Source of the DNA: DATFRY01 sp035489015
GTDB lineage: Bacteria > Myxococcota_A > Polyangia > Haliangiales > Haliangiaceae
Direction of reading: 5' to 3'
DNA: 64,000 bases
Assembly: GCA_035489015.1 (NCBI GenBank)
Contig: DATHKR010000335.1
Coordinates: forward strand, 31,689-95,688
Shown one piece after another: positions 10,924-19,869 of this stretch. The stretch's first letter is position 1; the number at the start of each line of letters is the position of its first letter. The notes beneath the pieces are model-generated. The model saw only the letters and a program-made list of their open reading frames with translations, did not search any database and had not been told where the DNA came from. A program made the translations under genes and the position numbers.

Positions 10924-11151
10924 GAAGCGGTCGGCTCCTTTCGTCTGGTCCAGCCACCATGAACGGACGGCGAACGGGGACGCGCGCCAAAAAACCCCTG
11001 CATTCATCTCAAAATGTCGGCCGGGCCGGCAAACAGCGGCACCGGGCGAGGGCCAACCGGTCATCCGGACGGAGGAGCGCGGCGAAGGGCGGCCGGTCTC
11101 CCGCCCGCCGCCCTCGCCGCGCCTGGTGCGAATCTCGGACTGGTCGGGCGT

Positions 11152-12381
11152 CTACCCGACGTGCTCGAGCGGAATCTCGGGCCCGCTGCGGCGGCGCAGG
11201 GCGCGGCGCAGCTTGGCCAGCGCGCGCGCCTCGATCTGGCGGATGCGCTCGCGCGAGCGGCGGTACTCGTTGCCGATCTCCTGCAGCGTCTGCTCCTGCT
11301 CGTCGTCGAGGCCGTAGCGGCGGCGGATGACGTCAGCCTCGACCGGCGACAGGCTCTTGACCAGGAGCTCGAGCTCGCGCTTCTCGTCCTCGACGAACAG
11401 CATCTCGCGGGGCGAGTGCTCCTGCGACTCCGGGTCCACGAACACGTCGAGCGGGGAGCCGTCCTCCTCGTCGCCCTGCTGGCGGTCGAGCGAGACCGCG
11501 TGCACCAGGAGCCCGGTCTCGACCTCCTCGACCTTCTCGATCGGCAGCGTGGCAGCCTGGGCGATCTCCGCGCTGGTCGGCGAGCGGCCGAGCTGGTTGG
11601 CCAGGTCGCGCTTGATCTTGCGGACGTGGCGCTGGGTCTCGATGAGGTGGATCGGCACCCGGACGGTCTGGCCCTTGTCGAGCACCGCGCGCCGGATCGA
11701 CGCCATGATCCACCAGCTGGCGAAGGTGGAGAAGCGGAAGCCCTTGCGGTAGTCGAAGCGGTCGACCGCGCGCATGAGGCCCAGGTTGCCCTCCTGGATC
11801 AGGTCCGACAGGGGCAGGCCGCGGCCGCGGAACCGGCGCGCGATGGTGACCACCAGGCGCAGGTTGGCGGTGATGAAGGCCTCGCGCGCGGCGGTGGCCA
11901 GCGCCTCGGCCTGCCGCACGCGGGAGGCGTAGCGCCGCCAGTCGGCGTCCGGCGAGCTGTCGCGCCGGCGGCGGCCGGTGGTGCTGCGGTGAAGCTCGAT
12001 CGGCGGCTCGGGCGGACAGGCCCGCTCGATCTCGCCGACCAGGCCCGAGCGAACCCGGCGCTGGCGATCGAGCTGGAGAAGCTCCTCGACCAGGGGTTGC
12101 TCGTCGCCGTCGAGGGCGCGCTCGGTGGCCATGGCCCGGCGCAGCTCGTCGAGCGCCGCGCTCGACTCGTCCATCTGCGTCTCCAGGTCGGAGACGATCT
12201 TCTCCAGGGCCGGCGCGTGCGACAGGACCGCGCGCCAGGCCAGGTGCTCGCGCCGCTCGATCTCCTTGGCGAGGGACACCTCGCGCTCGGGAGAGAGCAG
12301 CTCGTGCGCTGCCATGTCACGGTAGTAGCGCTCGAGACCGTCGGAGAAACCGGAGTACGTATCGAGTCGAGTAGCGGCCAT
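11152..12381 (-). CDS. RNA polymerase sigma factor, sigma-70 family (group 2-like)
   Basis: 409 residues. Region 1.2 is at about 15-45 (ERYYRDMAAHELLSPEREVS). A non-conserved Arg-rich insert follows. Region 2 (about 170-250) contains LPLSDLIQEGNLGLMRAVDR, FDYRKGFRFSTFASWWI and QTVRVPIHLIET. Region 3 contains LGRSPTSAEIAQAA. Region 4 has GLDDEQEQTLQEIGNEYRRS and an HTH RERIRQIEARALAKLRR. Region 1.1 of a housekeeping RpoD is missing and the size is small, so this is more likely an alternative (SigB/SigC/RpoS-like) factor. In region 2.4, ASWWIMASIRR replaces the usual WWIRQAI, which may change -10 preference. Confidence 0.9.
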   Translation of the reverse strand: MAATRLDTYSGFSDGLERYYRDMAAHELLSPEREVSLAKEIERREHLAWRAVLSHAPALEKIVSDLETQMDESSAALDELRRAMATERALDGDEQPLVEELLQLDRQRRVRSGLVGEIERACPPEPPIELHRSTTGRRRRDSSPDADWRRYASRVRQAEALATAAREAFITANLRLVVTIARRFRGRGLPLSDLIQEGNLGLMRAVDRFDYRKGFRFSTFASWWIMASIRRAVLDKGQTVRVPIHLIETQRHVRKIKRDLANQLGRSPTSAEIAQAATLPIEKVEEVETGLLVHAVSLDRQQGDEEDGSPLDVFVDPESQEHSPREMLFVEDEKRELELLVKSLSPVEADVIRRRYGLDDEQEQTLQEIGNEYRRSRERIRQIEARALAKLRRALRRRSGPEIPLEHVG

Positions 12382-12738
12382 GATCTATCAATCGCCCCGA
12401 GGAGGTTGCGAGCTGAACTCAATGCACACAGGGTGCCAAGCGGACTCGATTCCAACGCCCCGGCGGGGCGACCGGCAGAGCCACGAAGCGAGTGGTACTT
12501 CGCCGATCTTCCGGCCGGGCCACCCGGCCCCGACCCGCGGCAGCGCCTCTCGAGTGTGCTCATGCGCTCGCCCCCCCGTGCGCCATCGCGCAACCGCTCG
12601 GAGACGACATCGGGGGCCCGCCCCGGCGGTCGGTTCGAAGCGCCGGCCGCGGGGCGCAGTCGCGGACCGCGAGCGCAGCCGCCTCGCGCCCGGCGATGCC
12701 GGCCGGCGTTCGCGGTCGGTGCCGCGGCCCGTGGTCAG

Positions 12739-12900
12739 CGCGGTCGGACCGGCGGTCGGGGCGTGGTCCGGCGTGGTCGGGGCCGCGGTCGGACACCTCG
12801 AGGCGCGGTCGGACACCTCGGGGTCGGGCCTGCGATCGGCCCTCGGTCGGACCCTCGGTCGGGACCTCGGTCGGACCTCGGTCGGGCCCTCGGTCGGGTG
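12739..12900. repeat. Degenerate tandem repeat with CGGTCGG core
   Basis: Five units of about 12 bases (CCTCGGTCGGAC and variants) run from 12841 to 12900. Before them a 16-base sequence GCGGTCGGACACCTCG occurs twice with a 20-base period (12785 and 12805). Further CGGTCGG cores lie at about 12740-12780. Confidence 0.75.
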
Positions 12901-12968
12901 GTGAACGCGGGCCGCGGCCGGACCGTCAGGCGCGCCTCCCGGCGCATGACGTCGCGGTGGATCCGGGC

Positions 12969-12974
12969 TAGATT
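12969..12974 (+). promoter_or_regulatory. -10-like TAGATT upstream of the TerC-family gene
   Basis: The sequence GGGCTAGATTGC places a possible -10 element 39 bases before the ATG at 13014. No Shine-Dalgarno was seen. No yybP-ykoY (manganese) riboswitch core was recognised although such elements often precede alx/terC genes. Confidence 0.3.
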
Positions 12975-13013
12975 GCACCCTCCGATCGCGCCTCTCTCCG
13001 ACACCCCGCCTTC

Positions 13014-14054
13014 ATGACCTGGCTCTGGCTCGGCTTCTTCGCCCTCGTCTTCGTCATGCTGGCGCTGGACCTCGGTGTGTTCCACCGCAAGGCGCACGAG
13101 ATCGACATCCGCGAGGCGGTCGGATGGACCATCTTCTGGGTCACCCTCGGCCTCTCGTTCAGCGGCATCGTCTACCTCATCTACGAGAACCACTGGGGCG
13201 GCGCCGGCCACATACGGGGGCGCCACGCGCTGGATGGCGGAGACGCCACCGTTCTCTACCTGACCGGCTACCTGCTCGAGGAGTCGCTCAGCGTCGACAA
13301 CCTGTTCGTCATCTCGCTGCTGTTCCGCTCGATGGCGATCCCCGCCCGCTTCCAGCACCGCCTGCTGTTCTGGGGGATCATCGGCGCGCTGGTGTTCCGC
13401 GGCAGCATGATCGCGGGGGGTGTGTGGCTGGTCCACAAGTTCATCTGGACCTTCTACATATTCGGCGCCTTCCTGGTCATCTCCGGGATCCGGATGATCC
13501 TGGCCGGGGACGACGAGGAGCCCGAGCCGGAGGCGAGCTGGTTCTTCAAGGCGATCCGGCGGGTCCTGCCCATGGCCAAGGAGGACCACGGCACCCGCCT
13601 GCTCGCCCGCGAACGGGGACGCTTCGTCGTCACCCACCTGGCGGTCGCCCTCCTGGCCATCGAGCTGACCGACATCGTCTTCGCGGTCGACTCGGTCCCG
13701 GCCATCCTGGCGGTGACGACCGAGCCGTTCATCGTGGTCACCTCGAACGTCTTCGCGATCCTCGGTCTTCGCTCGATCTACTTCGTTCTCGCCGGCATGA
13801 TGGACAAGTTCCGCTACCTGAAGACGGCGCTGTCCATCCTCCTCATCGTCATCGGCGCTAAGATGCTGGCCCACGACCTGGTCAAGATCCCGAACCTGGT
13901 GTCCCTCGCGGTCGTGATCGGCGTGGTGTCGACCGGCGTGATTCTCTCGCTCATGGCCGACGCGCGCGACATCCGGCGCAAGTCGCAGCTGATGGCGGCC
14001 CAGGCGGACCCGGATGAAGCGGCGCGCTCGAGTGGCGAGAGCGAGGAGTCGTGA
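13014..14054 (+). CDS. TerC/Alx-family integral membrane protein
   Basis: 346 residues with about eight transmembrane segments. Family signatures are in place: MLALDLGVFHRKAHEI (acidic residue in TM1), GYLLEESLSVDNLFVISLLF, ALLAIELTDIVFAVDSVPAI and GLRSIYFVLAGMMDKFRYLK. These acidic positions are thought to bind Mn or other metal ions in Alx/TerC exporters. The C-terminal tail is cytoplasmic and charged. Its stop codon at 14052-14054 lies one base before the next gene's GTG, and the next gene's Shine-Dalgarno lies inside this gene, so the pair is probably co-translated. Confidence 0.93.
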   Translation: MTWLWLGFFALVFVMLALDLGVFHRKAHEIDIREAVGWTIFWVTLGLSFSGIVYLIYENHWGGAGHIRGRHALDGGDATVLYLTGYLLEESLSVDNLFVISLLFRSMAIPARFQHRLLFWGIIGALVFRGSMIAGGVWLVHKFIWTFYIFGAFLVISGIRMILAGDDEEPEPEASWFFKAIRRVLPMAKEDHGTRLLARERGRFVVTHLAVALLAIELTDIVFAVDSVPAILAVTTEPFIVVTSNVFAILGLRSIYFVLAGMMDKFRYLKTALSILLIVIGAKMLAHDLVKIPNLVSLAVVIGVVSTGVILSLMADARDIRRKSQLMAAQADPDEAARSSGESEES

Positions 14055-14055
14055 C

Positions 14056-14922
14056 GTGGGGTTCTACCCGCAGCCGAACGATTACACCTGCGGGCCCTTC
14101 GCGCTCAAGCACGCCCTGGTCACGCTCGGGCGGCTGGTCGACGAGGACCGCATCGCCATCCTGGCCCGCACCACCTGGTGGTCGGGCACCGACGAGATCA
14201 AGCTGGCCCGGGCCGCGCGCGCGTTCGACTGCGATCTCCCGGTCCTGCGCTCGCGCGACTCACGCCGCGCCAAGCGCATGCTGCTCGACCACCTGCGCCG
14301 GCGCATCCCGGTCCTCCTGTGCGTGGACGACTGGGGGCACTGGATCACCGCGGTCCGCCACGAGGGCTCGCGGTTCGTGGTCATCGACTCCAACCTGGAC
14401 CCGGTCCTCAACCTCCTGTCGTGGGCGCAGCTGGAGAAGCGCTGGCGCTACCTCGACCGCGAGTACGACGAGACCGATCCGCCCTCGATCTACGATCTTC
14501 ACCCGATCCGTCCCCGGTTCCGCGTGACCGCCAAGGCCGACCTCTCGATCGCGCGCCTGCGCCACCTGCGCCGCCCCGAGAACCGCCTCCTGGCCCTCCA
14601 CTGGAACGAATACCTGGAAGACCTGCTCGAGATCTGCCGGCCGCGCTCCGCACTCCAGGAGTCACCGCTGTCGATGGGCGAGTTCCTGCGCCGCAACCAG
14701 GAGCTCATCATCTCCCGGGTGGTCTACTGGCACGGCGACATCGACCGCGAGCGGGTCGCCAAGCTGCTCGGCAACTTCCGCTTCGTGGCCGAGACGTATG
14801 GCCTGGTCATACCCAAGACCCTGACCCGCCGGGCGGTGGCCGACATGGCGATCCTCACCACCATGGCGGTCGTCGCCCAGCGCGGGATCGACGACCTCTA
14901 CGGTCTCAGCTCGAGCAAGTGA
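14056..14922 (+). CDS. Papain-fold (peptidase C39-like) protein
   Basis: 288 residues from a GTG at 14056, chosen because GAGGAG at 14043-14048 is seven bases upstream; the ATG at 14014 overlaps the TerC gene and lacks this. A possible catalytic triad is visible: Cys12 in QPNDYTCGPFALKHAL, His95 in DDWGHWITAV and Asp111 in FVVIDSN, the spacing expected of C39-like cysteine peptidases. The C-terminal half (from about 150) is helical and unassigned. There is no signal peptide and no ABC transporter, so it is not a bacteriocin exporter domain. It may be a cytoplasmic peptidase or amide-transferring enzyme. Confidence 0.7.
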   Translation: MGFYPQPNDYTCGPFALKHALVTLGRLVDEDRIAILARTTWWSGTDEIKLARAARAFDCDLPVLRSRDSRRAKRMLLDHLRRRIPVLLCVDDWGHWITAVRHEGSRFVVIDSNLDPVLNLLSWAQLEKRWRYLDREYDETDPPSIYDLHPIRPRFRVTAKADLSIARLRHLRRPENRLLALHWNEYLEDLLEICRPRSALQESPLSMGEFLRRNQELIISRVVYWHGDIDRERVAKLLGNFRFVAETYGLVIPKTLTRRAVADMAILTTMAVVAQRGIDDLYGLSSSK

Positions 14923-14926
14923 TGGT

Positions 14927-14951
14927 GGGCCCGGGCGCGGCGCCCGGGCCC
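14927..14951. terminator. Perfect 12-bp-arm hairpin between convergent genes
   Basis: GGGCCCGGGCGC, one G, then GCGCCCGGGCCC. It starts five bases after the C39-like stop and ends five bases before the stop of the small minus-strand gene. No T-run follows on either strand, so it is a very stable hairpin of bidirectional terminator type rather than a canonical intrinsic terminator. Confidence 0.55.
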
Positions 14952-14955
14952 CAGC

Positions 14956-15111
14956 TCAACCACGAGCGAGCTTGCCAAGGGCCACGAAGGCCACCACCCC
15001 TACGAACGCGACGATCGAGAACACCAGGAGCTCGGCCATGGAATCGATGGCTCCCCAGAAGAGGGCCATCGCCAGGGCGACCACGTAACCGATGAGCACG
15101 ACGCAGCCCAT
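14956..15111 (-). CDS. Small (51-residue) membrane protein
   Basis: A short open frame reads MGCVVLIGYVVALAMALFWG, then AIDSMAELLVFSIVAFVGVV, then AFVALGKLARG. It has two hydrophobic segments (about 4-20 and 28-46) split by a short acidic turn, and a basic C-terminus. It is supported by a strong Shine-Dalgarno, GAGGAGGTGAGCA directly before the ATG, and by the hairpin terminator just beyond its stop. No family is recognised. It lies 161 bases downstream of tamB on the same strand. Confidence 0.65.
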   Translation of the reverse strand: MGCVVLIGYVVALAMALFWGAIDSMAELLVFSIVAFVGVVAFVALGKLARG

Positions 15112-15206
15112 TGCTCACCTCCTCGGTGACCGGTAGGACCTGAGTCTCCCATGCTGGTGAATCGACACCAGCTCCGATCGCGCGGGCCGGACGAATCGTG
15201 GCGGAT

Positions 15207-15221
15207 TGCCTCACCGAGGCA
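15207..15221 (-). terminator. Short hairpin downstream of tamB
   Basis: TGCCTC, ACC, GAGGCA: six-base arms and a three-base loop, 52 bases after the tamB stop. No U-tract follows, so this is only a weak candidate. Confidence 0.25.
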
Positions 15222-15272
15222 TGACGCCACGAGCGCATTTCAGCGCGTCCGGCGACGCGTTGGTTTCTCGAC

Positions 15273-18200
15273 TCAGCGGCCGAGCGGCACGATCCAGAGC
15301 AGGTCGATGCTGGCCGCGCCGCGATCGCCGGCCACTCCCTCCCACATCCAGTCCTTGCTGAAGAAGTGCTGGACCGTGGCCTCGTTGCGATTCTTCATGA
15401 TGTCGGTGGTATCGCGGTAGCGGTAGGCGATGAAGAGTCGATCGGTGAGCCACTTCCCGACGGTCACGTACCTCGACTGCGCATCACCCTCCTCGGTCCC
15501 GACCCGCAGCGCGTCGACCGGCAGGCCGGCCTGGCGAATGACCCCGGCCACCTGGTTGGCGACCACGTTGGCCGCGGCGCCCGGGGTCGACTCGCTGAGC
15601 GAGCCGGTGCCGCCGCCGCCCTCACCGCCGAGGATGAAGCCGAGCAGCTGGGCCTGGTCATAGCGCCCGCTGTCCGACGCGAAGCTGACCTGCGGCTCCG
15701 ACATCCGGCCCTGCACGTCGATGTAGACCAGCGTGTCGGGGAACTGGTGGCTGACCCGGACGTCGAGGCGCGGGTCGAGCGGGACCTCGCCCGCGAACAG
15801 CACCCAGGCCCGCTCGATCTCGTAGCGCCGGCTGACGATCTCGATCCAGCCGCGCACGCCCTCGATGTTGCCGTCGAGGACGTTGACGCCGCCGACCTGG
15901 GTCATCGTGAGCTTGACCTTGAGGTCCAGGCGGAGCTCTTCGCCGCGCACCGCGATGAGGTCGTCCGAGACGATGCGGAGCCGCATCATCGGCGCGGCCG
16001 CGTTCTTCAGCTCCTGGCGCGCCGCCTCCTGCGCCGCGCCGGCCGCGTCGGTGAAGACCACGTCGTCGAGCGGGCCGGAGTCGTGCAGCTGCACGCCGCT
16101 CGTCGACGGCAGGCGGACCAGGAGCCCCTTCTCGATCCGGACCTCGACGTCGAGCATCGGACCGCGCCGGCTGCCCTTGGCGTTGAGCTTGCCGTTGATC
16201 GAGACCAGCTGCTTGCCGGCCTGGACCGGCAGCTTGGTGGCGGTCAGGTTCGCGGTGAAGCTGGTCGCGGCCGGTCGCCGCAGGTCGGCGTCGGCGAGGA
16301 GGAGGATCTTGCCCGGCCGCGAGGTCGCCTTGACGGTCAGGTGCAGCTGGCTGCGCTTGAACACCGCGTCCACCCGGGCGGCGGTGAGCGGGCGGAGGAA
16401 CTGAGCGATGCGGGCGGTGCCCTCGCGGATCCTGACCGCGCCATCGATGATCGGCTGGGCCGCGGTCCCGCCGATGTCGAGGTTGGCGGACAGGAGGCCG
16501 TCGAGGAACGTGAGCGTGCCGCCCGGCCGCTTCCACAGCGGCGTGAACAGGCCTAGCTTGACCCGCTGGGCGTCGAGGTGGGCCTGCAGCGGCGCGCGCT
16601 GGCCGGGCGAGCCGCTCGCGCTCAGCACCACTCGCCCGCCGTCCGACTGGCGCGCGTCGGCGCGCACCTTCCAGGGCCCGGCGCTGTAGCTGCCCGACGC
16701 GCTCAGCTGGTCGAAGCGAACCCCCTCGGCGGTGAAGCCGGGCGCCTCGATCTTGGCGCTGATGATCGGCTTGCCGATCGAGCCGCGCACGGTGAGCTCG
16801 CCGCGCAGCTGGCCGCTCGCGTTCGGCTTCACCTGCAGCGCCGACGCGATCCGCGCGATCGGCTGATCCGGGACCCGCAGCTGCCCGGTCAGCGTGGTGG
16901 CGTCCAGCTGCCGTGACAGCGCGGCGAAGTCGAGGCTGCGGATCCGGTCGGCGCCGAGCCCGACCGCCACCCGCCCGTCGACCAGGGTCCCGGTCGGCAC
17001 CCGGATGGCCAGGACCACGTCGGTCGCGCGCGGCTGGGCCTGCACGGTGAGCTCGCCGGCCAGCGGCGCGGCCTTGTCGACCATGCGCACGTCGGCGAAC
17101 TTCACCGTGGCCCCCAGCGTGCGCGCCCCCTGCCCGGCGGTGATCTGGGCCTGGACCATGCCGGTCAGCTCGACCGAGCGGCGCGCGATGCCCTTCTTGC
17201 CGACCGGCGGCTGCAGCCGGGCCAGGTTGAGGTCGGTCACGCGCAGACTGATCGACTTGACCAGATCGAGGCCCTGGCGGGTCCACCCGGCCGGCGCGAG
17301 CGGGTTGGCGGGGACCGCGGCGGTCGCGTCGAGCTCGACCTTGCCCAGGTCGCCGGCGATGATGTGCGACCACACGGTCACCTGGGTGCGGGTCAGCCCG
17401 ACCTGCAGCTTGAGCGTGACCGGCAGGTTGAGCTCGGTCGACGCGGCCACCTCGCCGCCGGTGACCTCGAGCGCGAGCTTGCCGGTCTCGAGGCCGGGCC
17501 CGGCCTCGAGCTGGAGCGTGGCGAGGCCGGAGTGCAGGCGGTTGCCGGCCGTCGACTTGCCGCCCAGGGTGTGGACCCAGCGGGCCAGATCGACGTTGTC
17601 GGCGGTGGCCTTGACCGAGTCGATCGCCTTGGGGCCGAGCCGCTTCCAGGCGTCACCGTCGGCCAGCCGGGCCGGCGTCCGCCCGGTGAGGTCGGCCTTC
17701 ACCCGCCCGAGCGGTCCGGCGTCGAGGTCGGCGTGGCCCTCCAGCTTGCGTCGGTCCACCGCGATCCGCACCCGCCCGCTGACCGGGCGCGGCGCGCCCT
17801 TCCAGGAGATCTTGGCGACGTCGACGTCGATCTTCACAGGCCCCTCGGGGAGCTTGATCTCGCCGGCCGCGCCGATCTTGCCGGTCATGCCGGTGCGGTC
17901 GAACTGATCGAGCACCCGGCCGATGTCCACGCGGGTGATCGCGAAGCGCACCGGACCGCGCAGATCGTTACCGCGCCGGGTCAGATCGCCGGCCACCCGG
18001 AGCTTGCCGGCCGCCGACGACAGCGCCAGCTCGGCGACCAGGTGCTTGCCGCCGTCGGTGATCTCCAGCCGCCCGCCCTTGCCGGCCCAGACCAGGTCGC
18101 GAGTGGAGACGCGCAGCTCGCGGAAGGCGATGCGCGCGCCGTCCGGCTCGATGCGCGCGACCAGCTGGCCGCGGGCGCCAATCCCGCCGCGACCGCTGGT

Positions 18201-19835
18201 GTTGAAGGTGACCGCCGCCCGGTGCCCGCCGTCGCTCACGGTGGCGATGACGTGGGCGTTTCCGTACGAGGTGGGGCCGTTCGTGATCGAGTCGATGTGG
18301 ACCTCGGCCTTGCCGACCGCCGCGCCCGGCGCGCGAGCCACGTCGAGGTGCTGGACGTCGAGGTCGGCGCGCAGGCCGGCCAGGCGCAGCTGCTTCTGGG
18401 TCAGGCGGGTGCTGGTGATCCGGCTGGTCGCGCTGAGGTCGTCGAGCCGGCCCGACGCGCTCGCGGTGAGGACCACCGGCCCGCGCACCGACACCGGATG
18501 GCCGAGCGCGGTCTCGAGCTCGCCGGCGTCGCGCAGGTTGGCGCGGACCTCGGCCCGCTCCAGCGCGATGGCGCCGGTCCGCTTCAGGTCCTCGGGCAGG
18601 AGCGCGACCAGGTCGGCGCCGGCGGTGCCGAACGCGGCGCGCGCGCCGAGGGCAGCGGTCACCCGCCGCCTGGCCATGCTCGCGTCGAGCGACACGTTCG
18701 ACAGCGCCACCCCGCGCAGGACGCCGCTGACCGCGCCGCGCACCCGGCCGGTGATCCGGTCGATGCGCGGCGAATCGAGCGACAGCCCGGCCACGTTGCC
18801 GGCCACCCAGCCGTCGAGCACCCCCTCGGGCGCCCCGGCCACCAGCGCGGCGGGCTCGACCCCGGCCCAGAACAGGCCCAGCTCGCCGGTGGTGGTGTCG
18901 GCGCCGAGCTGGGCGGCCAGGTTGATCGACCCGCGCTCGGCCCCGCCGAACACGTGTGCGCGCACCAGCCCGTTTCCTGGCCCCTGGTCGACGAAGCCGG
19001 CCAGCTGGAGGTCGGCCAGGATCGGCGACCCCTTCCACAGGCGGGCCAGCTCGTCGGCGGACACGTCGGCGGCAAAGGCGCCGCGCCGCGCGCCGTCCTT
19101 CCCCAGGTGGGCCAGCGGCACCACCACGTGCTGGTGGCCCGCGGTCACGTCGATGCCGGACAGCTCCATGCCGCCGGTGGCCGGGATGCGCAGCGCCGCC
19201 GTCGCGGCCAGGGGCAGCGGCCGGTCCAGGTCGGGGCCCTTCCACTCGGCGTCGAGCGAGCGGAGCACGACCCGGGTCAGTTCGGTCTCGACCGCCACCT
19301 CGGCGTCGATCTCGATCCGCGAGAACGCGTCCCACACCCCTGGAGCGCGCTCCAGCTTCACCGCCGAGCGCAGCACCCGGATCGAGGCCAGCGTCGTGGT
19401 CCACGGCTCGCCGCCGGGCGGCTGCTGGACCCAGAGGTCGGCCACCGCCAGGCGCCCGTCGGGAAGCCGCCGCAGCGTCGCGTCCAGCCCGACGATCTCG
19501 ATGAGGTCGGCGTGGAAGTGGTTGCCGAGCAGCGGCAGGATCCGGTAGTCGACGGTCAGGGAGTCGGCGCTGAGCACGTCCTTGCCGGCCCGGTCGCGCA
19601 CCTTGACGCCGCGCAGGGTGACCGCGTCGAGCAGGTCGCCCTCGAGGCGCTCGACCTCGACGGTGCCGTGCAGTCGCTTGCCGATCTGCTCGACCAGGAC
19701 GCCGCGCACCTTCTCGCGCGCCCAGTCGGTGTGGAGCAGGCCGAAGCCGACCCCGATGAGGAGGACGAGCACGCCGAGCACGACGAGTACGACCCGCAGC
19801 ACCCGGCGCCAGATTCTTCGCGGTCGCGGACCCAT
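15273..19835 (-). CDS. tamB: TamB/DUF490 family protein
   Basis: 1520 residues. One N-terminal transmembrane segment (about 12-33, VLRVVLVVLGVLVLLIGVGF) anchors a very long, repetitive beta-strand body, the beta-taco groove of AsmA-like/TamB proteins. The conserved DUF490 C-terminus is present: WVLFAGEVPLDPRLDVRVSH, VYIDVQGRMSEPQVSF, QLLGFILGGEGG and ending RLFIAYRYRDTTD...SIDLLWIVPLGR. It should bridge inner and outer membranes and help lipid transport and barrel insertion. It starts 34 bases after the BamA/TamA-family gene, so the two probably form the TAM operon. Confidence 0.92.
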   Translation of the reverse strand: MGPRPRRIWRRVLRVVLVVLGVLVLLIGVGFGLLHTDWAREKVRGVLVEQIGKRLHGTVEVERLEGDLLDAVTLRGVKVRDRAGKDVLSADSLTVDYRILPLLGNHFHADLIEIVGLDATLRRLPDGRLAVADLWVQQPPGGEPWTTTLASIRVLRSAVKLERAPGVWDAFSRIEIDAEVAVETELTRVVLRSLDAEWKGPDLDRPLPLAATAALRIPATGGMELSGIDVTAGHQHVVVPLAHLGKDGARRGAFAADVSADELARLWKGSPILADLQLAGFVDQGPGNGLVRAHVFGGAERGSINLAAQLGADTTTGELGLFWAGVEPAALVAGAPEGVLDGWVAGNVAGLSLDSPRIDRITGRVRGAVSGVLRGVALSNVSLDASMARRRVTAALGARAAFGTAGADLVALLPEDLKRTGAIALERAEVRANLRDAGELETALGHPVSVRGPVVLTASASGRLDDLSATSRITSTRLTQKQLRLAGLRADLDVQHLDVARAPGAAVGKAEVHIDSITNGPTSYGNAHVIATVSDGGHRAAVTFNTSGRGGIGARGQLVARIEPDGARIAFRELRVSTRDLVWAGKGGRLEITDGGKHLVAELALSSAAGKLRVAGDLTRRGNDLRGPVRFAITRVDIGRVLDQFDRTGMTGKIGAAGEIKLPEGPVKIDVDVAKISWKGAPRPVSGRVRIAVDRRKLEGHADLDAGPLGRVKADLTGRTPARLADGDAWKRLGPKAIDSVKATADNVDLARWVHTLGGKSTAGNRLHSGLATLQLEAGPGLETGKLALEVTGGEVAASTELNLPVTLKLQVGLTRTQVTVWSHIIAGDLGKVELDATAAVPANPLAPAGWTRQGLDLVKSISLRVTDLNLARLQPPVGKKGIARRSVELTGMVQAQITAGQGARTLGATVKFADVRMVDKAAPLAGELTVQAQPRATDVVLAIRVPTGTLVDGRVAVGLGADRIRSLDFAALSRQLDATTLTGQLRVPDQPIARIASALQVKPNASGQLRGELTVRGSIGKPIISAKIEAPGFTAEGVRFDQLSASGSYSAGPWKVRADARQSDGGRVVLSASGSPGQRAPLQAHLDAQRVKLGLFTPLWKRPGGTLTFLDGLLSANLDIGGTAAQPIIDGAVRIREGTARIAQFLRPLTAARVDAVFKRSQLHLTVKATSRPGKILLLADADLRRPAATSFTANLTATKLPVQAGKQLVSINGKLNAKGSRRGPMLDVEVRIEKGLLVRLPSTSGVQLHDSGPLDDVVFTDAAGAAQEAARQELKNAAAPMMRLRIVSDDLIAVRGEELRLDLKVKLTMTQVGGVNVLDGNIEGVRGWIEIVSRRYEIERAWVLFAGEVPLDPRLDVRVSHQFPDTLVYIDVQGRMSEPQVSFASDSGRYDQAQLLGFILGGEGGGGTGSLSESTPGAAANVVANQVAGVIRQAGLPVDALRVGTEEGDAQSRYVTVGKWLTDRLFIAYRYRDTTDIMKNRNEATVQHFFSKDWMWEGVAGDRGAASIDLLWIVPLGR

Positions 19836-19869
19836 CAGCTCGATGCTCCTCGCGTCACGGCGTCACGCA

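Larger units (their letters stand above)
12382..13013. other. 632-base intergenic region with no supported gene
   Basis: The region lies between the divergent sigma-factor and TerC genes. Long open frames exist on both strands, but their translations are Arg/Pro/Gly-rich composition artefacts with no family features. The right half (12739-12900) is a degenerate repeat listed separately. A -10-like TAGATT lies at 12969-12974. Confidence 0.6.

Noticed and set aside
12388..12978. 196-codon minus-strand open frame in the sigma/TerC gap
   Set aside because: Translation is Arg/Pro/Ala/Gly composition with no domain, and half of it is the GGTCGG repeat. In GC-rich DNA such frames are common.
12900..13013. 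yybP-ykoY manganese riboswitch upstream of the TerC gene
   Set aside because: No conserved core or paired elements of the class were recognisable in the 110 bases before the ATG.
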